Source: Armatimonadetes bacterium 13_1_40CM_64_14
GTDB lineage: Bacteria; Sysuimicrobiota; Sysuimicrobiia; Sysuimicrobiales; Kaftiobacteriaceae
Reading direction: 5' to 3'
Length of the DNA stretch: 46,174 nucleotides
Assembly (NCBI GenBank): GCA_001917855.1
Contig: MNEU01000085.1
Span: forward strand, 1 to 46,174
The translations under genes were made by a program, and so were the position numbers. The first letter of the stretch is position 1. Each line of letters opens with the position of its first letter. The notes under the pieces are model-generated. The model did no database searches, was not told the origin of the DNA, and saw only the letters and a program-made list of their open reading frames with translations. Below are positions 10,450 to 19,231 of this stretch, one piece after another.

Positions 10450-11067
10450 GTGGAGAAACCGCTCACCAAGCACGAATTGCGCCGTCTCGCTCGTCAAGAG
10501 CGCAAAGCCCAGGAGGCGCTCCGGCTCCAACGCGCGCGCCGCCAGCGACTCGGCCTTATCGCCGTTGCAGTCGTGGTGGTGCTCGGAGCGGCCGTCTGGC
10601 TCGTGCGAGGGGCGTTGCGTTCGGGGCCCGCTACCGCTGGGCTCGGATCAACCCCACTGCCGATCGTGGATTACCCCATCCAGGGCAGGGACCACATTCA
10701 GGTCGGCCAGCCCCACCCCGCCTACAACTCCAACCCGCCCACCTCGGGGTGGCACTATCCTGCGCCGGCGGACTGGGGATTTTACAACGAGGAACTCCCT
10801 GACGAACTGCTCGTGCACAACCTGGAGCACGGCGGCATCTGGCTCAGCTATCGGAGTGCGGAGGAGACCGAACTCATCAACCAGTTGGCCGCCTTGATCA
10901 AGCGTTACCGCTCGAAGGTGATCATCACCCAACGGAGCCGCAACGATACGCGTCTGACAGTCGCGGCCTGGGGTCATCTGATGCAGCTGGATCGCTACGA
11001 CAACGCGGCCATCGTCACGTTCATCAATCGGTTCAAGAACCGGGGCCCGGAATTTTTCCCCGATTAA
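10450..11067 (+). CDS. DUF3105 domain-containing membrane-anchored protein
   Basis: N-terminal TM segment (LGLIAVAVVVVLGAAVWLV) then YNSNPPTSGWHYPAPADWGFYNEELPDELLVHNLEHGGIWLSY. GTG at 10450 preferred. Confidence 0.85.
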   Translation: MEKPLTKHELRRLARQERKAQEALRLQRARRQRLGLIAVAVVVVLGAAVWLVRGALRSGPATAGLGSTPLPIVDYPIQGRDHIQVGQPHPAYNSNPPTSGWHYPAPADWGFYNEELPDELLVHNLEHGGIWLSYRSAEETELINQLAALIKRYRSKVIITQRSRNDTRLTVAAWGHLMQLDRYDNAAIVTFINRFKNRGPEFFPD

Positions 11068-11941
11068 CTTCCACGTCCGGAGGCCAGCGCAGCGGGTCGA
11101 CGTAGATGCCGTTGACGCGCACGCCCCAGTGGAGGTGTGGCCCGGTCGCCAACCCCGTGCTCCCGACTCGGCCCACGAGGTCTCCCTTGCTCACCCGCTG
11201 GCCAGGAACGACGTCGACCGCCGACATGTGCATGTAGTAGGTTAGAATCCCCATCCCGTGGTCGACAACGACCGTGATGCCGCTCAAGGGAAGCATCTCC
11301 GCCAGCCGGACGATGCCGGCATTAGCGGCAGATACGACCTGTCCCTCGGGGGCCGCGATATCCACCCCGTGGTGCCACCCTTGGGCGATCCCCTGATAGA
11401 AGCTGAAGACGCCGTACCCGGAGGTGATCGGGCCAATCACCGGGACCAGAAACGAACCCGTCCACAGGGGGGCGGCCTCCAGAACCTGCAACGCCGCGGC
11501 CAGTTTGGCCTGCTCCTCGCCCGCCAACTTCGCATCCAACAGCGCGGCTGTCCCAGGGGTAAACGTGATGTGGCGGCGCGGGAAGGTCACCGGGCGCACG
11601 GTGACGCTGCGGTGGGCCAGGACGAGAGTCTCCTCCGGCTGCACGAGTTCAACGACCAGCGGACGGAGCCCCGCGAACGTGTTCGGATCCGTCCCCAAGT
11701 AGGTTTGCCATCGGTCGGAGATTTGATAGACGGGCCACGATCGGCTGGCAAACCGCACCCGCAATGTGCCGTCAGGCGCGGGGCCGCGCAATGTGACGAC
11801 GACCGCTCCGCCTTGGGCCAGCGCCGCAGGCGTCACAGTCACCAGAACGACAGGAGTCGCCGCAACTGGCACCGTGCACATCCCTGCGAGCATCAAAAGC
11901 GCGGCAAGCATCCGGTAACTCATATCAGCTCTCTTGCCCAA
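11033..11941 (-). CDS. M23 family metallopeptidase (LytM-type)
   Basis: WHHGVDIAAPEGQVVSAANAGIV and HMSAVDVVPGQRVSKGDLVGRVGSTGLATGPHLHWGV; signal peptide-like N-terminus. Confidence 0.92.
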   Translation of the reverse strand: MGKRADMSYRMLAALLMLAGMCTVPVAATPVVLVTVTPAALAQGGAVVVTLRGPAPDGTLRVRFASRSWPVYQISDRWQTYLGTDPNTFAGLRPLVVELVQPEETLVLAHRSVTVRPVTFPRRHITFTPGTAALLDAKLAGEEQAKLAAALQVLEAAPLWTGSFLVPVIGPITSGYGVFSFYQGIAQGWHHGVDIAAPEGQVVSAANAGIVRLAEMLPLSGITVVVDHGMGILTYYMHMSAVDVVPGQRVSKGDLVGRVGSTGLATGPHLHWGVRVNGIYVDPLRWPPDVEVNRGKIPGPGS

Positions 11942-13025
11942 CTCCGTGTACCGACACTCCGTGCCGTCGCAGAATCATGATTACCTCGGGCAGCGGTAGG
12001 GCGGGCATGGTATGCGCGTCTCGGCCCGTGGTCGTCTCCGCCATGAACAGCGCGTTGAGAATGGCTTCCTCCGACGATTCGACCGCAGCGCGGAACAGCG
12101 CGTTCATGACCGCCCGGTCCGAGCGTTCCTGCCGGGGGGCTGTGGAGATCGCGATGGCGAGATCGCCGCTGGTCTGGCCGCTGATGGCGCCGGTCCGCGC
12201 CATACCCAGAAAACATCGCCACGCCAGCCGACGGAGATCCCCTGAGGCCAGGGGAGCATCGGTACCAAGCACGAAAATACACGACCCTCGCTCCGAGGGT
12301 TGCCCCACGGTCTCCAGCATGCGGCCCACGGGCACGCCCGCGATCACCAGATCGCCTGGAAATCCGAAGTTGGGCACGACCAGCACGCCGACGGTGAACC
12401 CCACATCTCCTGCCCGCCGTGATGAGGTGCCCACACCAGATTTGAAGCCCTGGCAGCGCATCCCCACACCCGCGCCAACGCACCCTTCCGCCACCGGCCC
12501 GTCGGAGGCGGTCGCGATGGCCTCGACGACCTCCCTCTCGCCCACCGCCCGCGCCCGAGCGTCATTCAGATAGCCGTCGAAGCACTCCAAAACAACGGGG
12601 TTTACAGTCTCCGTCAAACCGACACGCTCGTCTTGGGACAACATGTATGTGATCAGCGCGTCGGCGACGCGTGGCACGTTGAGAGTACTGGTGATGAGAA
12701 TCGGTGTCTCCACCGTCCCCAGCTCTTCGATCTGTATCAGGCCGACCGACTTCCCGTACCCGTTCAGTACCGCGCAGGCGGCGGTCACCTTCTCTTGGTA
12801 GAGGTTACGGGCGTGGGGGAGCACGGCGGTCACCCCCGTGCGCAGCGCACCGTGCACCAACGATGCATGGCCTACCCGCACGCCGCTGACATCGGTGAGG
12901 GCATTGTGCGGCCCAGGAGGCAGGATACCTTGGGTCAGGACGTCTCGCACGCGAACCATGGCCTGTAGGTGTTTGGCACACGCGCGGCCCGCTTCCTGCG
13001 CTACCCATCGGCTGGGTGAAAGCAC
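11925..13025 (-). CDS. P1 family peptidase (DmpA / L-aminopeptidase-D-esterase type)
   Basis: NALTDVSGVRVGHASLVHG...GVTAVLPH; VGAGVGMRCQGFKSGVGTSSR; overlaps the start of the M23 gene. Confidence 0.9.
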   Translation of the reverse strand: MLSPSRWVAQEAGRACAKHLQAMVRVRDVLTQGILPPGPHNALTDVSGVRVGHASLVHGALRTGVTAVLPHARNLYQEKVTAACAVLNGYGKSVGLIQIEELGTVETPILITSTLNVPRVADALITYMLSQDERVGLTETVNPVVLECFDGYLNDARARAVGEREVVEAIATASDGPVAEGCVGAGVGMRCQGFKSGVGTSSRRAGDVGFTVGVLVVPNFGFPGDLVIAGVPVGRMLETVGQPSERGSCIFVLGTDAPLASGDLRRLAWRCFLGMARTGAISGQTSGDLAIAISTAPRQERSDRAVMNALFRAAVESSEEAILNALFMAETTTGRDAHTMPALPLPEVIMILRRHGVSVHGVGQES

Positions 13026-13387
13026 AAAACGGTCAAGCGCGGATCAGCTCGCGTAATTGGAGCACTGCCCCGCCGCCACGCCGTTAATGAGGCGCGGCGG
13101 TTGCTCCCAAACCACCTCTGGTGAGGGAATTGCGCCCCCGCAAAGACGGCATCACATGAGGCTGCTAGACTCCGAGGTCAAGTACCTTGAAACTCCCCAC
13201 AGGAGATGAACCCGACCGGATTCCTGGACACATAGTGTCATCCACGGGGCCTTCGGTCACCGCCGCTCCCTCCGTCGCACTTTGCGTGATCCGCCGCCCC
13301 TTATCCCGATGGTCGCCCCCCCGCAAGACTGGTGGAGGACTCAGGCGTCCCTGGTCGACTGATCGAAGCCGGTGAGAAAGTTTAAGC

Positions 13388-16183
13388 GTGTATAATTCCC
13401 TTAAGGCCATACAGGACCTGTCGATGGGAGAGCGCCTAGCCGCGGGTCTGCGCGTTCGCATCTTCGTGATCTTGGTCCTTGTCCTGTTGCCCATCCTCGG
13501 ACTCGTCTACATCATCGTCCAGCAGGAAGAGCGCACTCTGGCCCAGGTGGCTCTCGTTCAGGTCCAGAACCTTATCGATCACCTCATTACAGATTACACA
13601 GATGGCGTCGAGGACACGCGCCGCTTGCTCGGCAGCATTGCACGCCTTCCAGAGATCCGGGCAGCCGGTCCCGGCTGTCGCAGCGTGCTGGCCTGGTATC
13701 GCGACGCCTACCCCACTTACCTCAACTTGGGAGTGATCGATCGTCAGGGGTTCCTGGTGTGCAGCGCCCTTCCCACCGTGGGCAGGGTAAACCTGGGAGA
13801 TCGTCTGTACTTCCGCCAAGTCATCGCCACTCACCAATTTGCCGTTGGCGAGTACCAGATCGGTCGCATCACCCAGAAGGCCACAGTGAACTTCGGGTAT
13901 CCCCTCTTTGACTCTGCGGGCGACGTGCGTGCTGTGCTGTTTGCCGCCTTTGACCTGGGGGCCCTTAGCCGGGTGACTTCCGGCCCGGTCCTGCCCCGGG
14001 GGGCGGTCATGACCCTGGTTGACCGCGAGGGAGTAGTGCTCACAAGATATCCCGACCCTGAGCGCTGGACGGGGCGCCGACTCCCTGAAGCCATGGTGCT
14101 AGACGCCATCCAGTCTCAAAGGCAAAGCGTCATCGAAACCCAGGGCCCTGACGGGGTCCGCCGTCTGTATCGTGTCGCATCACTCCGCGACCTCCCCGGG
14201 GCCGGGATGTTGTACGCCAGCGCCGGGATCCCCTCGATCTCCGCCGCTGCCCAACGGTATGAACTCCTCATGCGCGGCGTGGCGGGCCTGACACTCCTAG
14301 GTCTGGTGGCCGCCTGGCTGGCGTTCGGCCTGTTGTTCGTCAAGCCGGTCGAAGCACTCGTGTCCGCGGCACGCCGAGTCGGGCAAGGAGAACTGTCCGC
14401 GCGGTCCGGCGTCGCGTACCGGACAGGAGAACTCGGCCAGCTGGCGCAGGCCTTCGACGGGATGGCCGAGGAACTTCAGCATCGCGAGGTGGAACGGAAT
14501 GCATCCGAGCAGCAGATTTTGGATCAACTGCAAACACTGACCGCACTGTACGCAGGCGCCCGCCAACTGACCCTCAGTCTGGATCCTGACGATCTGGCTC
14601 GCCGCATCGTCCGGATATTCGTTGAGGTCCTTGGGGGCAAGGCAGCGTGGATCGGTCGCGTCTTACCTGGCGGTCGAATGAAGCGTCTGGCGGACTACCC
14701 CGCTGACGCCGGCTTGTTGGAGGAGGTCACGGCGCGGGTCGCGGCGCGGTGGAGCGAGTCCACAGCACAGGAGCAGGGACCCAGCATGCATGCGATCCAG
14801 AGCGGCTTTCCTGCGATCGTGTCCGACATTGCCGGCGATCCCGCCCTTGCCTCCTGGCGGGACTTGCTCCTCCGATACGGGATCGCCAGCCTCGCGTCCT
14901 TCCCCCTCACCAGCCGAGATGAGACGTTCGGGGTTCTGGCAGTACTAAGCGATAACCCCGCCTTCTTCTCCGCCCATCGCGTGGAACTATTCTCCGCGTT
15001 CGCCAACCAGGCTGCAGCGGCTTTGGAAAACGCGCGGCTGCATGGGGAGACCACCGATCGCCTGGACCAGCTTGAGTCCTTGTCCAAGATCGACCTCGCC
15101 ATATCGAGCAGCTTGGATCTAAAGATCACGCTGGACGTCATTCTGGACCAAGTGACCGCGCGGTTGCGCGTGGATGCGGCGGATATCCTCCTGCTCCGCC
15201 CGCCCACCCGAATGCTCGAGTACGCCGCGGGGAGAGGATTTCGCGAGACACGCATGAGCGGGACGCGCCTCCGTCTCGGCGACCAGTACGCGGGCCGAGT
15301 CGCGTCCGAACGGCGCACCCTCCTCATCCCCGACCTGCGCGAAACGCAGGCAATATCGCCCCAGGACGCCGCTCCAGAGCATTTCCTCACATACTTGGTC
15401 GCCCGGGAGCAGTTCGTGTCCTACGCCGCAGCGCCGCTCATTGCCAAAGGGCAGGTCCTAGGCGTCTTAGAAGTGTACCACCGCACCGCCCTGGACCCCG
15501 AGCCGACATGGATCGCATTTCTCGAAGCCGTGGCTGGCCAAGCCGCGATCGCGGTCGACAACCTCACGCTGTTTGACAACCTGCAACGATCCAACCGTGA
15601 TCTTGCCCGCGCCTACGATACCACCCTGGAGGGGTTGTCGCGGGCCATGGACCTCCGGGATAAGGAGACCGAAGGACACACCCAGCGGGTCACGGACCTC
15701 TCGGTGCGCCTGGCCCGGGCGATGGGTATGAGAGAGGACCAGGTGGTGCATCTGCGGCGAGGCGCTCTCCTGCACGACATTGGCAAAATGGGCCTTTCTG
15801 ATGCGATCTTATTCAAACCGGATGTATTGACGGCTGACGAGGGGACGCGCATGCGGCGCCATCCCGAGCACGCCCGGGACCTCCTCCAGCCGATCGAGTA
15901 TCTGCGTCCGGCGTTGGCGATTCCCTACGCGCACCACGAGAAATGGGACGGCAGCGGATACCCCCAAGGGTTGCGGGGAGACCAGATCCCGCTGGAGGCG
16001 AGAATCTTCGCGATCGTCGACGTCTGGGACGCGCTGACTTCAGACCGCCCGTACCGCCCAGCCTGGTCGAAAGAGAAAGCGCTAACGTATATCCGCGAGC
16101 AAAGTGGTAAACACTTCGACCCGAGGGCCACCGAGGAATTCGTCAAGATGATGGGAACGGAAATTTCTGCGTCCTCGGACTAA
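13388..16183 (+). CDS. Membrane HD-GYP phosphodiesterase with periplasmic cache-like, HAMP and two GAF domains
   Basis: TM - PDC/cache-like region - TM - HAMP (FVKPVEALVSAARRVGQGELSARS) - GAF - GAF - HD-GYP (GALLHDIGKMGLSD, YAHHEKWDGSGYPQGLRGDQIPLEARIFAIVDVWDALTSDRPYR). Start may be a little downstream. Confidence 0.92.
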   Translation: MYNSLKAIQDLSMGERLAAGLRVRIFVILVLVLLPILGLVYIIVQQEERTLAQVALVQVQNLIDHLITDYTDGVEDTRRLLGSIARLPEIRAAGPGCRSVLAWYRDAYPTYLNLGVIDRQGFLVCSALPTVGRVNLGDRLYFRQVIATHQFAVGEYQIGRITQKATVNFGYPLFDSAGDVRAVLFAAFDLGALSRVTSGPVLPRGAVMTLVDREGVVLTRYPDPERWTGRRLPEAMVLDAIQSQRQSVIETQGPDGVRRLYRVASLRDLPGAGMLYASAGIPSISAAAQRYELLMRGVAGLTLLGLVAAWLAFGLLFVKPVEALVSAARRVGQGELSARSGVAYRTGELGQLAQAFDGMAEELQHREVERNASEQQILDQLQTLTALYAGARQLTLSLDPDDLARRIVRIFVEVLGGKAAWIGRVLPGGRMKRLADYPADAGLLEEVTARVAARWSESTAQEQGPSMHAIQSGFPAIVSDIAGDPALASWRDLLLRYGIASLASFPLTSRDETFGVLAVLSDNPAFFSAHRVELFSAFANQAAAALENARLHGETTDRLDQLESLSKIDLAISSSLDLKITLDVILDQVTARLRVDAADILLLRPPTRMLEYAAGRGFRETRMSGTRLRLGDQYAGRVASERRTLLIPDLRETQAISPQDAAPEHFLTYLVAREQFVSYAAAPLIAKGQVLGVLEVYHRTALDPEPTWIAFLEAVAGQAAIAVDNLTLFDNLQRSNRDLARAYDTTLEGLSRAMDLRDKETEGHTQRVTDLSVRLARAMGMREDQVVHLRRGALLHDIGKMGLSDAILFKPDVLTADEGTRMRRHPEHARDLLQPIEYLRPALAIPYAHHEKWDGSGYPQGLRGDQIPLEARIFAIVDVWDALTSDRPYRPAWSKEKALTYIREQSGKHFDPRATEEFVKMMGTEISASSD

Positions 16184-16251
16184 TGGCGGCGACCATGTCC
16201 GTGGGCAAGAGGCCGGTTGGTATTCCAACAAACCTCCTGCGTAGTGACAGC

Positions 16252-16269
16252 CCGTTGCCTGAGCAACGG
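16252..16269. other. 7-bp stem hairpin (CCGTTGC-ctga-GCAACGG) downstream of the HD-GYP gene
   Basis: Perfect inverted repeat with 4-nt loop; no T-tract follows, so not called as an intrinsic terminator. Confidence 0.45.
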
Positions 16270-16296
16270 CAAGCGGGCCCGGGCCAAGACGCGTTC

Positions 16297-16340
16297 GTAC
16301 CGCCCTTTGGCAATACATGTACCGCCCTTTGGCAATACAA
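16297..16340. repeat. Two tandem 22-bp direct repeats
   Basis: GTACCGCCCTTTGGCAATACAT (16297-16318) followed immediately by GTACCGCCCTTTGGCAATACAA (16319-16340); 21/22 identical. Confidence 0.95.
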
Positions 16341-16470
16341 ATGTTCGGCGGGTTTTCCTGTGGATGTCGAGCATCATCCGGTAGGCCCCCCAGTCCTCGT
16401 TCTGCTGAGATTGCGTTTACGCAATGTGCGTGGCGGTCGCATTGTGCCACCGCAGAGACGGTATAGTCGG

Positions 16471-16510
16471 GCTGTTATAGGATTACTGGGCTTGCTGTGA
16501 TAGTATTACT
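16471..16510. repeat. 17-bp imperfect direct repeat with 23-bp period
   Basis: GCTGTTATAGGATTACT (16471-16487) and GCTGTGATAGTATTACT (16494-16510), 15/17 identical. Confidence 0.7.
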
Positions 16511-16801
16511 AAACCAGGCGCAAGACACCGACCGGAGGGAGCGGATCCAGCGCCATGGGCCTCTTCACAGCATCACTTCTCAGTTGCGTTCGCGACCGTC
16601 GTGTGCGGGTCGATTATCTCGCAGCCACGCGCGCGTCGATCGCAGGGAGAGTAACACCTCACCAACACCGCGCAACGTCCTCATTCCCTGATCCACCAAG
16701 AGCTCGGGTCACCCCTCGAGGCGGAGTTCTGCACAGCTTCCGGACCCACGACGGCCTCGTCAAAACCGTCGGTCACGAGCGAGCGGGGGGGAGCCATCGG
16801 T

Positions 16802-17983
16802 ATGCGTGAGGTGGGCAAGCTGAACGGACTCAGCGTCGCGTTCGATCGCTTGGCCCAGGCCTTGAAGCAACATGAGCGCGCGGAGACCGACGGACCGCAG
16901 GCGGTCGGCGAACGCGCGGAGCAGCTCCGCGAAGAACAGCTCCATCAGATCTTCGATGAGTTGCCGATCGGGATATCGCTGATGGATGCCGAGTATAGGG
17001 TGGTCCGCGTCAGCGCCGCCATGGCCGATATGCTCGGGTACTCCGCCAACGAGTTGCGCGGCAAGAGTTTCAGCGAATTTACGCACCCTGACGATGTGGA
17101 GTTGGACCGCGCCCTCATCTCTCAGCTCTTCGCGGGGACGATTCCTCGCTACCATGTCGAGAAGCGGTACCTCACCAAAGACGGGCGGATCATTTGGGGA
17201 CAGTTGACGGCGACGGTCATTCGCGACAAGCAGGGCCATATCACGTTCCGGATCGCGACCGTCGAGGATATCACGTCTCGGAAAATCGCCGAGCACAAAC
17301 TCCGACGCACCGCGGAGCGCCTGCGGGCGCTGTCGCGCCGCGTCGTAGACCTGCAAGAGACCGAGCGGCTGGAGATCTCCCGCGAACTGCACGACGAAGT
17401 CGGCCAGACCTTGACAGGCCTCAAACTGCTGCTCGATCTCGCGTCGCGCCACGCGGACAGCGCGGGGGCCCGGCTCCAAGAAGCACTGTCCATCGTCGAG
17501 CATCTCATCGGGCAAGTCCGCACGCTGACTCTCGACCTCCGCCCGCCGATGCTCGACGACCTGGGCCTGGGAGCCGCGCTCGCATGGCACATTGATCGCT
17601 TCTCTGCCCAGACGGGGATGCAGGTGCACTGGCGACACCAAGGAATCGAGCGGTCCCTTTCCCAGCCCGTCGCCACAGCCGTCTACCGCATCGTCCAAGA
17701 GGCCCTGACGAATGTAGCCCGGCATGCGGGCGCCCGATCCGTGGACGTGCAGGTCGCCGTCGAACAGGGGATTCTTTCGATTCGAGTCGTCGATGATGGG
17801 CAGGGGTTCGATGTCGGCGCGGCCCTGGCCGGGGGTGCCTCGAGCGGCCTTGCGGGGATGCGGGAACGCGCCGAGTTCCTGGACGGCTCGTTCCGCGTGG
17901 ACTCCGTGCCCGGTTGCGGGACGCGGGTGAGTGCCTCCATTCCCATGACGTCCCAGGCCCCGAGCCCGGAGGGACGCGGCTAG
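16802..17983 (+). CDS. PAS domain sensor histidine kinase (HisKA_3 / NarX-like)
   Basis: PAS/PAC region (IFDELPIGISLMDAEYRVVRVSAAMADMLGYSANEL); SRELHDEVGQTLTGLKLLLDLA; ATPase VQEALTNVARHAGA, VVDDGQGFDV, GLAGMRERAEFLDGSF. Confidence 0.93.
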   Translation: MREVGKLNGLSVAFDRLAQALKQHERAETDGPQAVGERAEQLREEQLHQIFDELPIGISLMDAEYRVVRVSAAMADMLGYSANELRGKSFSEFTHPDDVELDRALISQLFAGTIPRYHVEKRYLTKDGRIIWGQLTATVIRDKQGHITFRIATVEDITSRKIAEHKLRRTAERLRALSRRVVDLQETERLEISRELHDEVGQTLTGLKLLLDLASRHADSAGARLQEALSIVEHLIGQVRTLTLDLRPPMLDDLGLGAALAWHIDRFSAQTGMQVHWRHQGIERSLSQPVATAVYRIVQEALTNVARHAGARSVDVQVAVEQGILSIRVVDDGQGFDVGAALAGGASSGLAGMRERAEFLDGSFRVDSVPGCGTRVSASIPMTSQAPSPEGRG

Positions 17984-17997
17984 GCTTCATTCCCCCC

Positions 17998-18648
17998 ATG
18001 CCACAGACCATCGTCCTCGCGGATGACCACCCTATCGTGCGCCAGGGGCTTCGGGCGGTGCTTGACGCCGAGCCTGATTACGAGGTCGTCGGCGAGGCGT
18101 CGGATGGACTGGAAACTCTCGCCGTGGTCGAACGCCTCAAACCGAGCCTCCTCATCGTCGACGTGATGATGCCTGGGTTGAACGGCCTGGAGGTAACGCG
18201 CCGGGTGGTCGAGCGCTCTCCTCACACGCGTGTCATCGTCTTATCCATCCACGCCGATGAAGCCCACGTCTTAGAAGCCTTGCGGTACGGAGCCGCCGGC
18301 TATGCGCTGAAAGATGTCAACATCGCGGACCTGACCCGAGGTTTGCGGGAGGTCGCGGCAGGGCGCCGGTATCTCAGCCCCCCTCTGTCAGAACACGCCA
18401 TCGATGCCTACGCGAAGCGGGCGGCCTCCAGCACTTCCACACACGAGACGCTCACCCCCCGGGAGCGCGAAATCCTGCAACTCGTCGCCGAGGGCCACAC
18501 CAGTGCGGAAATTGGGGTGCGCCTGGGCATCAGTCCCCGCACCGTCGAAGTGCACCGGGCGAACCTGTTGCACAAGCTGAGCCTGCGCACGCAGGCCGAC
18601 GTCATCCGCTATGCCATCCGCCGGGGCCTCCTCCCCCCAGACGGATAA
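17998..18648 (+). CDS. NarL/FixJ-family response regulator
   Basis: MPQTIVLADDHPIVRQGLRAVLDAEPDYEVVGEA... LLIVDVMMPGLNGLEV... LTPREREILQLVAEGHTSAEIGVRLGISPRTVEVHRANLLHKL. ATG 17998 preferred over ORF start 17914. Confidence 0.95.
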   Translation: MPQTIVLADDHPIVRQGLRAVLDAEPDYEVVGEASDGLETLAVVERLKPSLLIVDVMMPGLNGLEVTRRVVERSPHTRVIVLSIHADEAHVLEALRYGAAGYALKDVNIADLTRGLREVAAGRRYLSPPLSEHAIDAYAKRAASSTSTHETLTPREREILQLVAEGHTSAEIGVRLGISPRTVEVHRANLLHKLSLRTQADVIRYAIRRGLLPPDG

Positions 18649-18808
18649 GCGCGCCCGCCCTCCGATTGCAAGCGTTAGATTATGCTGCTGGGCTGTTACG
18701 TAGTGATTTCTGCCAATCTACGTAATCTGCCCGATTGCCGTTCCCCGCCCAACGGGAGGACACTACTCGTTACCACCAGACGATACGCCATCCCTAAGTG
18801 GAAAGGTC

Positions 18809-19231
18809 ATGCGACAGACCGATGTGCTTGTGATCGATCACAGCACGCTGTTCCTCGCCGTCGTGCGATACTTTTTGCACATGTGCGGGGACGGCCGCTT
18901 CGCGGTCCAAACCGCCTCCACCGTCTCGGAAACCGAGAATCTGACCTGGCTTCACCCCGACTTGGTCTTGACGGACATTAAGAGACCCGGCGGGGGGCTG
19001 GGCACCATCACCCATCTGAGGCAACAGTTCCCCCACGCCGGGATCATCGTCCTCTCCCGCGTTGACCGCCACGGGTTCCGCGCGGCCGTCGCGAAGGCTG
19101 GGGCGGATGCGTGTGTCTCGAAAACCAATTTGCACACCGGTCTGCTCCCCACGATGTTCGCCGTCCTGCGGCAGCGAGGGCGCAGCGCTCCTGCAGACGC
19201 AGTCGTCGGGTCGCTCCGCGAGGCGCCATGA
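18809..19231 (+). CDS. Stand-alone receiver-domain protein, atypical
   Basis: DVLVIDHSTLFLAVVRYFL (DH instead of the usual DD pair), PDLVLTDIKRPGGG (phosphoacceptor-like Asp), IIVLSRVD, ADACVSKT (Lys). Confidence 0.72.
   Translation: MRQTDVLVIDHSTLFLAVVRYFLHMCGDGRFAVQTASTVSETENLTWLHPDLVLTDIKRPGGGLGTITHLRQQFPHAGIIVLSRVDRHGFRAAVAKAGADACVSKTNLHTGLLPTMFAVLRQRGRSAPADAVVGSLREAP

Noticed and set aside
13070-13104. GC-rich hairpin CCGCCG(CCA)CGCC...GGCGCGGCGG upstream of the P1 peptidase gene
   Set aside because: Low-complexity GC palindromes are expected by chance here; no T-tract and wrong position for a terminator.
13391-13396. TATAAT as a -10 box at the HD-GYP gene start
   Set aside because: No acceptable -35 at the right spacing and it lies within the annotated ORF start; possible but unsupported.
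16469-18715. Shared GGGCTGTTA element upstream of both the PAS kinase and the receiver gene
   Set aside because: A shared 9-mer between two places in 46 kb is expected by chance; similarity does not extend convincingly.
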